Positions 6,582-13,213 of a stretch of 13,311 nt of DNA are shown here, piece after piece. Numbering within the stretch: the first letter of the stretch is position 1; every line of letters starts with the position of its first letter. Location: the NCBI GenBank assembly GCA_910579325.1, contig CAJTTU010000007.1, forward strand, positions 54,084 to 67,394, given 5' to 3'. Below the pieces are notes generated by a model. It was not told the DNA's origin and made no database searches. It was given only the letters and a program-made list of their open reading frames with translations. The position numbers were made by a program, and so were the translations under genes. The stretch is from an uncultured Lachnospiraceae bacterium. GTDB taxonomy: Bacteria; Bacillota; Clostridia; Lachnospirales; Lachnospiraceae.

Positions 6582-6989
6582 CTAATATCCCTCGTCCAAT
6601 ATCGTACATTGATAGTGAGCCGAATTATCCGTTTTAATCATCACATCCAATTCACAAATATGGAATTCCTGCCGTATCCTCAAAATATAATCTTCGCAGT
6701 TCTGAATCAGCGGATTCATAAATACGAAGGCTCTTCCACGGGAAATCTCAACTCTGCCTCTGGGAAAATAATTCCACGGGAACCTTCTCAAATCCTTTCG
6801 TTTGGCAACCAAATCCTTCCAGGAATTTTTATGCGTATTGGAATCGCCTTTTTTAGAATTAAAGGAAATATCCGCTGCCGGATTGCCCTCCGGATCGCAG
6901 GGAACCGGAAGGGAAATCATCTCGCCGGAAAAAGAGAGAGTTCCATCTTCTTCCACAAAACAAATAAACCAAAATATGCCTTTGTTCAT
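6582..6989 (-). CDS. Conserved-looking 135-aa protein of unknown function
   Basis: A soluble protein that I do not recognise with certainty. It begins MNKGIFWFICF, has a central polar stretch (SFNSKKGDSNTHKNSWKDL), then the distinctive YFPRGRVEISRGRAFVFMNP and a C-terminal segment ending HYQCTILDEGY. The PRGRVEI...AFVFMNP strand pair looks like a compact beta-rich domain. The start is ATG at 6989, 34 bases after the upstream stop, with AGGGG about 12 bases upstream. The frame is open further upstream but has no good start codon. No signal peptide or membrane segment is seen. It lies between the second FliG-like gene and the nuclease-like gene, on the same strand and closely spaced, so it is probably cotranscribed. 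An accessory or immunity-type role is possible but there is no direct evidence. Confidence 0.7.
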   Translation of the reverse strand: MNKGIFWFICFVEEDGTLSFSGEMISLPVPCDPEGNPAADISFNSKKGDSNTHKNSWKDLVAKRKDLRRFPWNYFPRGRVEISRGRAFVFMNPLIQNCEDYILRIRQEFHICELDVMIKTDNSAHYQCTILDEGY

Positions 6990-7023
6990 TCTGTCATACA
7001 GCCCCTGAATAATCCCGCGGCGC

Positions 7024-7812
7024 TCATCCCTCTCCGAAAAGCCCCGCCATAATCCTCATCCGTGCCATGGCTTCCACCATGCTTTCCAGACGAAATTCAT
7101 CAAATATATAGTAGCGGCGCCACGCTCCCCGCACAAGCTCCCTCTGGCAGCCGGACATATTTTCCAAAAACCGGTTTTTCAAAGACTCCTCCGCCCCGAA
7201 AACCGCGGCGGCCAGCGTTTTATAGTCCGTCTCCTGTAAAATCCGTTTCAAAACCTTCCGCTCCATCTTTCCAAAACAGCTGTGAAAATCCTCTTTCATC
7301 AAAGCCGCCTCCCGAACATACTCGTTTAAAAGCTTTTCATCATCCGCCGCCCTTTTTTCCTGCTCTTTTTCATCCCATTCCCGCCAATAGCTGTCATAAT
7401 CCTCCAGCCATTGCTCCGGAACCATCATACGGCAGACCAGCCGGGCATATTCCGAAAATACCCCGGCATAAAGCCCCCGCATTCCCGCCAGATAAACATA
7501 TGTAATATACCACTCGTATCCGGAACACCCCTTCCGGACAGCCAGCCCATACAGTTCTTCCTCCCAACTTTCCGGATCTTTTTCCGCTTCCGCCATTCTC
7601 ATCACATCGAGCAGCGCTTCTTTCGAAGGAACGGTTTTTCCATTTTCCTCCTCCGACGAAGCAACCCGTTCTTCCGGCGTCCACAACCCCTGCCAGCCGT
7701 ATAGCTGACACACAATACGCATTGCCAGAAAAATCTCCTCTTTATGCTCCGCAAATGCTTCCTGTGCGTAAAGCATCGCTCTCTCTCGTAAACGCCCTTG
7801 TGCCTGTGCCAT
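7024..7812 (-). CDS. FliG C-terminal-domain-like protein (shorter paralogue)
   Basis: A 262-aa cytoplasmic, largely helical protein. The N-terminus contains AQEAFAEHKEEIFLAMR, matching EAFQNHREEIYTVLR in the next gene upstream, and both also have WxxDYDSY. Residues 182-262 strongly resemble the C-terminal domain of flagellar motor switch protein FliG: VLKRILQETDYKTLAAA (FliG pattern LLRxVDxxxLALAL), then FGAEESLKNRFLENMS (KGAxExxxxxFxxNMS), then FRLESMVEAMARM (VRLxDVExAQxxI). No flagellar gene is nearby, and the FliG N-terminal and middle domains are not visible. A protein-interaction role is likely but the partner is unknown. The start is ATG at 7812 with GAGG five bases upstream. Confidence 0.7.
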   Translation of the reverse strand: MAQAQGRLRERAMLYAQEAFAEHKEEIFLAMRIVCQLYGWQGLWTPEERVASSEEENGKTVPSKEALLDVMRMAEAEKDPESWEEELYGLAVRKGCSGYEWYITYVYLAGMRGLYAGVFSEYARLVCRMMVPEQWLEDYDSYWREWDEKEQEKRAADDEKLLNEYVREAALMKEDFHSCFGKMERKVLKRILQETDYKTLAAAVFGAEESLKNRFLENMSGCQRELVRGAWRRYYIFDEFRLESMVEAMARMRIMAGLFGEG

Positions 7813-7826
7813 ATTTTCCTCTTTCC

Positions 7827-7846
7827 TGACGCAGCCTGCCGCGTCA
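7827..7846 (-). other. Short hairpin before the second FliG-like gene
   Basis: Arms TGACGC (7827-7832) and GCGTCA (7841-7846) with an eight-base loop, immediately upstream of the ribosome binding site of the 7024-7812 gene. It may tune translation. No T-run follows, so it is not a terminator. Confidence 0.3.
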
Positions 7847-7881
7847 TCTATCTTCCATATTTTACTGACCCGCCCGCAAAA

Positions 7882-9027
7882 CTACCGCTCTAACAAATAA
7901 GCGCAGCCTTCTTCCTTTGCGACCCTTCCGACAATGATCTCCAGAGAAGCCAGCATCTCCTCCCTGTATTCCAGCTCCGGCAAATCCGGACACGCCGTCT
8001 GGCTCATACTTCTCAGGCTGTAAAAGACATCCTGTAAATCAAAAGGATAGAAGGAACCCATCCACCGTTCCATCAAAAGCGCCTGTTCCTCTTCGGATAA
8101 ATACCGGAAAAGCCGCTGTCTGGTTTTGCTGTCTCCATAAACAAAAAATTCCGCCAGTCTCCAGAGCTTCGTCAGCTTCCTGATCCGGTGGTCAGCCTGC
8201 GCACTGCAGCCCGGAACATCTTCATGCCCGTTCTCCTCCGCCCAGAACATATCTTTTACCAGCCCCTCAAAGGCAGCCTCTTCCATTTCTTCCATAGCTC
8301 TGTAAAACTTACGTAACACCGGCGCTTTTTTCGCGGCTTTCAAAAGTCCCGCCTCCCGCTCTTTAAAAGCCAGTTCTATAGCGTTCATCCTGTTTTTTTC
8401 CAGTTCCGCCAAAAGTCCGCCGCAATAGCTGTCATAGTCCCCCCATTCTTTTTCAGGAATCCGTTCCCGAAAAGACAAGAGGAAATGCTGCGCGTCCCGG
8501 AAATCTCCTGCGGTAATATGCCAGATGATTCCCCTTTGCAGGCCGAACAGCTCACAAAATCCCAGCATATAAACGGCCTCCAGAAAAGCCCGGTAATCCG
8601 TATATCCATTTACCGCCATTTGCATTTCCATCAACGCCGTCCAGCAATCCCCGATCCCCCATGTTTTCGTTTCTTCCTGCAGCAGCAAAAGTCCATGACG
8701 AAAGAATTTTTCCAAAGGAATCGGTTTCCTGATCCAACGCTCCCCCTGCTCCAGCTTCTCTTCCAGCTTCAACAGTTCTTCCCTGCGCAGGCCGCTGTCA
8801 TATTCTTCCGCAAATCTTTGTTCCCATTCACTTTGGTCTGTCTCATACCGCAAAGGTATCGCCCGCGCATGCCTGCCGCCCCAGTCCTCCTGGTTCTGGA
8901 GAAATTCCAGACAGAAGCAGAGCACACGCAAAACTGTATATATTTCCTCTCTGTGATTTTGGAACGCTTCCGTACCATAATCTTTTATGATGGTTTCCAC
9001 CATCTGATTTCTTTCCATGCTTTCCAT
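7882..9027 (-). CDS. FliG-like helical protein (longer paralogue)
   Basis: A 381-aa cytoplasmic helical protein related to its downstream neighbour through the N-terminal EAFQNHREEIYTVLRVLC, the central WGDYDSY and the C-terminal half. Residues about 290-381 follow a FliG-C-like layout: RLAEFFVYGDSKTRQRLFRY, LSEEEQALLMERW, PFDLQDVFYSLRSM, and a final helix EEMLASLEIIVGRVAKEEG, like the FliG end IIRRLEEEGE. The match is weaker than in the shorter protein, and an insertion (about residues 263-280) lies before it. The start at 9027 is the likely ATG, but two further in-frame ATGs follow within nine codons and the ribosome binding site is weak. It follows the ADP-ribosylglycohydrolase by 92 bases. 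Function unknown; probably a duplication partner of the next gene. Confidence 0.65.
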   Translation of the reverse strand: MESMERNQMVETIIKDYGTEAFQNHREEIYTVLRVLCFCLEFLQNQEDWGGRHARAIPLRYETDQSEWEQRFAEEYDSGLRREELLKLEEKLEQGERWIRKPIPLEKFFRHGLLLLQEETKTWGIGDCWTALMEMQMAVNGYTDYRAFLEAVYMLGFCELFGLQRGIIWHITAGDFRDAQHFLLSFRERIPEKEWGDYDSYCGGLLAELEKNRMNAIELAFKEREAGLLKAAKKAPVLRKFYRAMEEMEEAAFEGLVKDMFWAEENGHEDVPGCSAQADHRIRKLTKLWRLAEFFVYGDSKTRQRLFRYLSEEEQALLMERWMGSFYPFDLQDVFYSLRSMSQTACPDLPELEYREEMLASLEIIVGRVAKEEGCAYLLER

Positions 9028-9085
9028 GAATTCTCTTATTCCTTTCCGCCAATTTTTTTATTCTCTCCATCGGCTTTTTATCACT

Positions 9086-9119
9086 CTGACGGTTCTCTTA
9101 TTTTTTCCGTCAGTTTTTA
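9086..9119 (+). terminator. Terminator-like hairpin facing the plus strand
   Basis: A perfect seven-pair stem, CTGACGG (9086-9092) with CCGTCAG (9107-9113), followed on the plus strand by TTTTTATTA. On the minus strand no T-run follows, so transcription from the ADP-ribosylglycohydrolase into the FliG-like genes should continue. No plus-strand gene lies upstream, so it may stop antisense transcription. Confidence 0.45.
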
Positions 9120-10088
9120 TTACCCCTCTCTCCACATCTCTGACAATAAAACCTCCACTTTTTCCCTTTCCCGGAGCATTTGCAGCCACCGTTTGGGAAT
9201 CCCCTGCAGCCCGTAACGGATCCCGGCCAGTCCCCCTGTCACGCAGGCCGTTGTGTCCGTATCGTGCCCCAGCAAAACGGCACGCTTTACCGCATCCTCA
9301 TAACCAGACGCCTGCTCCAGAATCATAAAAGCGCTGCGCAGGCAATCCACCACATAACCGGTTCCGCTGCCCTCCCAGGGAAAGTCAGGACGGATGCTCC
9401 ATTCCAGTTCCTGTTCGAACTCCGGCTCTTCCCGGTAAATACGGCGAAGTGTCCGGACGCCCTCCTGGATAGCCTCCCGGGTGTCCGCACCCTTAAGCAG
9501 CTCCAAGGCCACAAGACTGTATAATGCGGAACAAACCTGGTTACACTTATGCCCATGGGTAATCAGGCACTGGCTGTGGGCATCCCGTACCAGCTCTCTG
9601 TTCCTTCTCTCCGGATCTGCAGCACCTTGCGCAGCATGCCATAAAGCCAGAGGCAACACCCGCATCAACGCGCCGTTTCCCTTTCCCTCCGGATTCACCA
9701 GACCGCATTCTTCCGGAGCTCCGCCCCTTTTATATGCGGTCAATGCGTTTGCCGTCTGGATTCCCACGTCAAACACCACGCCGTCTACCGCCCAAAAACC
9801 TTCCCCATACCAGGCCAAAAGGCCGTCGGCGTAAGCTTTCAGAGAAAACTCCCCCTGCTTGATCAGACAGTCCATCAGGCACAGCGCCTGCGCACCGTCG
9901 TCTGACCAGGTTCCGGCGGCCACCTTCGGATAAGTTTTCCGAAACCCGGACAGCGGAGCCATCTCGATTTGCTCATAGGGAGGCAATTCCTCCGCCTCGT
10001 AAAATTCATAGGGCACCCCAAGGGCATCCCCGATCAAAAGGCCATACAGGCCTCCCGCAATTCTTTCCTGCTGGGACATGTCACGCAT
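9120..10088 (-). CDS. ADP-ribosylglycohydrolase (DraG/ARH family)
   Basis: A 322-aa cytoplasmic enzyme predicted to remove ADP-ribose from a protein, nucleic acid or small molecule. Family motifs: GLLIGDALGVPYEF (D21), GTWSDDGAQALC (D63, D64), GNGALMRVLPLAL (about 138-149) and GHDTDTTACVTGGLAG (D276, D278), which together form the two-metal centre. The usual SDDT or TDDT motif here reads SDDG, with Gly65 replacing Thr; the aspartates are kept, so activity is still likely. The start is ATG at 10088 with GGAGG nine bases upstream. It follows the PPP phosphatase by 215 bases and precedes the FliG-like pair. No ADP-ribosyltransferase is visible in the window, so the substrate-generating enzyme must be elsewhere or be foreign. 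Confidence 0.93.
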   Translation of the reverse strand: MRDMSQQERIAGGLYGLLIGDALGVPYEFYEAEELPPYEQIEMAPLSGFRKTYPKVAAGTWSDDGAQALCLMDCLIKQGEFSLKAYADGLLAWYGEGFWAVDGVVFDVGIQTANALTAYKRGGAPEECGLVNPEGKGNGALMRVLPLALWHAAQGAADPERRNRELVRDAHSQCLITHGHKCNQVCSALYSLVALELLKGADTREAIQEGVRTLRRIYREEPEFEQELEWSIRPDFPWEGSGTGYVVDCLRSAFMILEQASGYEDAVKRAVLLGHDTDTTACVTGGLAGIRYGLQGIPKRWLQMLREREKVEVLLSEMWREG

Positions 10089-10149
10089 TTATCAATTCCT
10101 CCCAATAACTTTCTTTCCGGATTTTTTCTGATTTTAAACATAATTAACA

Positions 10150-10311
10150 CTACTTTTCTGATGAAAATTCTTTGACTGCGGCATCATACCGACAGTATAA
10201 CATAAGCGCACCACACTGTCCCTCTTTTTTCGCCATATTTACTTTATCCACTTTATTTGTTCTATTCTGCTCTATACTCACACTGCATTCTGTTCCATCT
10301 CTATCACCCAT
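10150..10311 (-). CDS. Possible 53-aa small protein overlapping the phosphatase end
   Basis: An open frame starting at ATG 10311, which overlaps the phosphatase stop codon as ATGGGTGA, an arrangement that often allows translational coupling. It reads MGDRDGTECSVSIEQ...EGQCGALMLYCRYDAAV and ends at TAG before an AT-rich gap. There is no recognisable domain. The length alone does not exclude chance. It accounts for most of the 10089-10303 stretch, which otherwise holds no seen signal. Confidence 0.3.
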   Translation of the reverse strand: MGDRDGTECSVSIEQNRTNKVDKVNMAKKEGQCGALMLYCRYDAAVKEFSSEK

Positions 10312-11110
10312 CCTGCGCCTGCCCTGTAATATAAAAAACCATCTCATCCTCCAGCCTCAGACAGGCCAGCTTCGCCTCAGGCTGAACCTCCTTCCATGCA
10401 TACCCACAGTCCAGATCATAAAAAACGCAGTCTGTCTCTTCATCATAGAAACGATAAACATTGCCATGGTTAAATGGCAGTTCATATTTTGCGGTCGTGG
10501 GCGTGTGCCCCGCAATAATCATTCCATGTTCCACACCGCCATAAAGATAGGCGTCATCCCGGGCAGTTAAATAAAAATCCTCCAAAGACCCATAATCCCC
10601 GTCCGTTTCCACCCCATCAAGGCTTTTCAGATTTTCTATATAACCTGCATGGACAATGATGGATCTCCTGCCATTACATTTTGTCTCATAAAAATACCTC
10701 ATCTTTTTAATACGGTTCGCCCATAATGACAGCTTTGAAAACGGCATTCCCTTTTCCTGAATCAATGCTTTCACGGTTCCATAACTGTCAAAACAGGAAA
10801 GAATCTGCCTGGCCAGTTCATATACTGACATGGTATCCTCCCTGCTGTCCATTTCCAGCTTTCTCTGCTGAAAAATAGTTTTCATCAGCTCCACATAATA
10901 CGCATATTCTTCATCATGGTTCCCCCTGACCAAAATGACATTCTTCCCGGGATTTTCCATCCACCGCAGCATCTCATAGCTTTCAGGCCCTCTGTCAATG
11001 TAATCGCCGGCGCAGATCAGCCTGTCAGCGGTGGAAAACCCGATTTTATGAAGCATTTTTTTCATAACGCCGTAATGTCCGTGAATATCTGTCATGATGT
11101 AGGTACTCAT
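10304..11110 (-). CDS. PPP-family metallophosphatase
   Basis: A 268-aa cytoplasmic phosphoesterase of the PPP group (Ser/Thr phosphatases and ApaH-like dinucleoside tetraphosphatases). Metal and catalytic motifs in order: MTDIHGHYG (D8, H10), CAGDYIDRGPE (D36, D39), VRGNHDEEY (N64, H65), IIVHAGY and GHTPTT. The sequence does not settle protein versus nucleotide substrate. Diadenosine polyphosphates would be one option that fits the ADP-ribose/NAD theme. The start is ATG at 11110 with GGAGG seven bases upstream. It is the first gene of the leftward train and has a consensus -35 promoter overlapping the divergent regulator promoter. A possible small gene overlaps its stop. Confidence 0.92.
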   Translation of the reverse strand: MSTYIMTDIHGHYGVMKKMLHKIGFSTADRLICAGDYIDRGPESYEMLRWMENPGKNVILVRGNHDEEYAYYVELMKTIFQQRKLEMDSREDTMSVYELARQILSCFDSYGTVKALIQEKGMPFSKLSLWANRIKKMRYFYETKCNGRRSIIVHAGYIENLKSLDGVETDGDYGSLEDFYLTARDDAYLYGGVEHGMIIAGHTPTTAKYELPFNHGNVYRFYDEETDCVFYDLDCGYAWKEVQPEAKLACLRLEDEMVFYITGQAQDG

Positions 11111-11157
11111 CCTCTCACCTCCTCATATTTAAGTTTCAGAGCTTTGTTATTAAGTGT

Positions 11158-11186
11158 TTATTATCACCTTTACAACTCACTGTCAA
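11158..11186 (-). promoter_or_regulatory. Leftward promoter of the phosphatase gene train
   Basis: On the minus strand a perfect TTGACA (11181-11186) and TAATAA (11158-11163) with a 17-base spacer, about 48 bases before the phosphatase ATG. Its -35 lies inside the spacer of the rightward promoter. Confidence 0.6.
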
Positions 11187-11198
11187 ATATCATATAAT
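11169..11198 (+). promoter_or_regulatory. Rightward promoter of the HTH regulator
   Basis: TTTACA (11169-11174) and a perfect TATAAT (11193-11198) with an 18-base spacer, giving a predicted start near 11205 and a leader of about 90 bases. The -35 lies inside the spacer of the leftward promoter, so the two cannot easily be occupied together. Confidence 0.65.
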
Positions 11199-11211
11199 AG
11201 TCCCGACCTGA

Positions 11212-11260
11212 GACATCTGCAAACGCAGATATCGTTACGGTTCGTTCTATGACCAGTAAC
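11212..11260 (+). promoter_or_regulatory. Two hairpins in the regulator leader
   Basis: ATCTGC-AAAC-GCAGAT (about 11215-11230), extended by two pairs beyond a mismatch. It is followed by GTTAC-GGT pairing with ACC-A-GTAAC (11234-11260). Both lie in the predicted leader of the regulator mRNA and could instead be operator-like inverted repeats next to the divergent promoters. Confidence 0.4.
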
Positions 11261-11295
11261 ACGCTTCGCGATGCACAGAAACAGGAGATTCCCTT

Positions 11296-11928
11296 ATGAA
11301 AAATGAACGCTGGCCTCCCGGCACCAAAATTTACCGGCAAATCCGCCTCTATCATTATCTGATTGCCCACAAAACAGGCTACCGGGGTCCAAAAGAACTG
11401 AAGCATTTTCTTGGCGTCGATACCCGGATGCTCCAGCGGGATCTGAAAGACATCCGGGACGCCGGGATTTTAAATCTCAAATACAAGAAAGAAAAAGATA
11501 ATTACATAGAAGCCAAAGAGCCGCCCGCCTTTACTAAAAAACCCGTGAAACAAAAACGCCGTGAACATCTTCTCCGCCTCCGCCGCCTCTGCACCCTGAT
11601 GGATCAGCTGGAGGGGCCGAATCTGGAAGAAGTGGATAGCTATGAAAGCACGCTGTATGACTACAAAACCGAATGCGAAAATTCTCAGGAAGATCCCGAA
11701 ACCTTTCCCCCGGAGGAGGTCGGCGATCCGCCCGGGCGGCCGGATTTTCCGGATATCAAAGCCCAGTATGAGGCTTTATTTCCCGGGCAATCCACCCGGA
11801 CAAGGTACCGGGATTTTGAGACCCTTTCCAAAGCCGGTTATACCATCACATACCATCCCGAATTTAAAGCTTATGTAATCCGGGATTTTATCGAAGATGA
11901 ATTTGACGATCCATGGGCAGAGTCATGA
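11296..11928 (+). CDS. DeoR-like helix-turn-helix regulator without WYL domain
   Basis: A 210-aa protein, the only plus-strand gene. Residues about 10-65 form a winged-helix-like unit (GPKELKHFLGVDTRMLQRDLKDIRDAGIL) as in DeoR/WYL-type regulators. A charged linker follows, and residues about 155-200 (STRTRYRDFETLSKAGYTITYH) look like a second similar unit. No WYL ligand domain is seen, so the sensing part is unclear. The start is ATG at 11296 with GGAG eight bases upstream. Its promoter is interleaved with that of the divergent phosphatase gene train, a common layout for a local regulator. Its 3' end overlaps rtcB by six bases tail to tail, so control of rtcB is also conceivable. DNA-binding function is likely; the targets are inferred. 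Confidence 0.75.
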   Translation: MKNERWPPGTKIYRQIRLYHYLIAHKTGYRGPKELKHFLGVDTRMLQRDLKDIRDAGILNLKYKKEKDNYIEAKEPPAFTKKPVKQKRREHLLRLRRLCTLMDQLEGPNLEEVDSYESTLYDYKTECENSQEDPETFPPEEVGDPPGRPDFPDIKAQYEALFPGQSTRTRYRDFETLSKAGYTITYHPEFKAYVIRDFIEDEFDDPWAES

Positions 11929-13167
11929 ATCTGATTCATCTTCCATAACTGCCTTATGCTCCTTCCATCCGTGATACTTAAAATTATAAACCGGCTTCAT
12001 CACGTCGATCACATCCACTGCCTCCCTGACAGCTCCCTCGATCTCTTCCAGAGATTTATACACCATCGGCGCCTCGTCCAGCGTATATTCATTGACCGAT
12101 GTGGTATAAATGCCAAACATGGACTGGCGGTATTCCTCCATATCAAGTGTGTTCTTCGCCTCCATCCGGGACATCACCCGCCCTGCCCCGTGAGGCGCGG
12201 AATAGTTCCAGTCCGGATTACCCTTACCCACCGCCAGAATGCTTCCATCCCGCATATTAATGGGAATAAGCAGCTTTTCGCCTTTCCTGGCCGAGACAGC
12301 GCCTTTGCGCAGAATCCGTTCCTCCATGTCGATATAATTATGAACCGTATGGAACCCCTTCCCTCCCTTTAAGCCTGCCCGCTCCATAAGCAGCCCGGCA
12401 ATCAGTTCCCGGTTCTTTTTGGCAAATTCCTGGCAGATTTCCACATCATAAAGATACTCTTCAAAATAGCTGCCATACAGATAGCACAGCTCCTCCGGAA
12501 CCGTCAGCTCCTTTCTCGTCCATTTGATGGTTTTAATAGCTTCCTCCAACTCAGCCCTTCGTCCCGCCGCCTTATATTCGGCAATCAAAGCCTCCTTTTT
12601 CTGAAAATACTCCCCTTTCCCTTTGTGCAGGTCTACCGCCAGCTTCTGATAATACTCCGCCACCTGTTTTCCCAGATTCCGGCTTCCCGTGTGAATCACC
12701 AGGTAATACGTGCCGTCCCTCCCTTTGTCTATCTCGATAAAATGATTTCCTCCCCCAAGGGTCCCCAGGCTCCGCACCATTTTTTTTGCGTCCCGGATGG
12801 AGCGATAGCACCGCAAGGGCTGCAGGTCAAAGCGGGTCTGCCGCCCCTTCCACACGTCTCTTCCGGAGGGAATCCAGTGAGCCGCCTCATCAAGCTTTTC
12901 CATGTCCGGCTCTTCCTTCCCCAGGCAGACCGTGTACATACCGCACCCGATATCCACGCCCACCACATTGGGCACCGCCCGGTCTGTCACCGTCATCGTC
13001 GTACCAATGGTACACCCTTTCCCAAAATGCACGTCTGGCATCATCCGAATCCGGCTGCCCCGGGTAAATTCCTGATCGCACATTTTTTGAATCTGAAGGA
13101 TGGAATCCTCGTCAATCGTCTCCGCAAAACACAGCGCCGTGCTTACCTGTCCTTTAATTTCCAGCAT
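11923..13167 (-). CDS. rtcB: RtcB-family RNA ligase
   Basis: A 414-aa protein of the RtcB family, which joins RNA 2',3'-cyclic-phosphate or 3'-phosphate ends to 5'-OH ends using Mn and GTP. Conserved signatures: GVDIGCGMYTV (metal ligand C75), LGTLGGGNHFIEID (H142), VIHTGSRNLGK (H159), HTVHNYID (H276) and NYSAPHGAGRVMSR, whose H326 corresponds to the guanylylated histidine. The length is close to E. coli RtcB (408 aa). The start is ATG at 13167, with AAGGAGG about 11 bases upstream; an earlier in-frame ATG at 13266 would add 33 unrelated residues and is not preferred. No archease or RtcA gene is visible. It could repair RNA cut by nucleases, such as those suggested in the adjacent gene train. 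Confidence 0.95.
   Translation of the reverse strand: MLEIKGQVSTALCFAETIDEDSILQIQKMCDQEFTRGSRIRMMPDVHFGKGCTIGTTMTVTDRAVPNVVGVDIGCGMYTVCLGKEEPDMEKLDEAAHWIPSGRDVWKGRQTRFDLQPLRCYRSIRDAKKMVRSLGTLGGGNHFIEIDKGRDGTYYLVIHTGSRNLGKQVAEYYQKLAVDLHKGKGEYFQKKEALIAEYKAAGRRAELEEAIKTIKWTRKELTVPEELCYLYGSYFEEYLYDVEICQEFAKKNRELIAGLLMERAGLKGGKGFHTVHNYIDMEERILRKGAVSARKGEKLLIPINMRDGSILAVGKGNPDWNYSAPHGAGRVMSRMEAKNTLDMEEYRQSMFGIYTTSVNEYTLDEAPMVYKSLEEIEGAVREAVDVIDVMKPVYNFKYHGWKEHKAVMEDESDS
11925..11939. other. Perfect inverted repeat at the convergent gene ends
   Basis: ATGAATC-T-GATTCAT, seven pairs around one central base, spanning the regulator stop codon and the last codons of rtcB. The tiny centre and the absence of a T-run argue against a terminator. 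A protein-binding site or chance within coding sequence is possible. No terminator is seen between the two convergent genes. Confidence 0.3.
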
Positions 13168-13187
13168 AAATGGTCTCTCCTCCTTAT

Positions 13188-13213
13188 TTATAGTTCCGCA
13201 ACTCCTCTTCCAA
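13188..13213 (-). repeat. 26-bp repeat, copy B (rtcB leader)
   Basis: Matches 2315-2340 at 25 of 26 positions in the same orientation, and lies just upstream of the rtcB ribosome binding site (about 13177-13183). The copies diverge abruptly on both sides apart from the shared ribosome-binding bases. Confidence 0.8.

Noticed and set aside
8843..9070. A 75-aa frame beginning MERIKKLAERNKRIHG overlapping the start of the longer FliG-like gene
   Set aside because: It runs out of frame through the coding region of the better supported 381-aa protein and has no recognisable domain.
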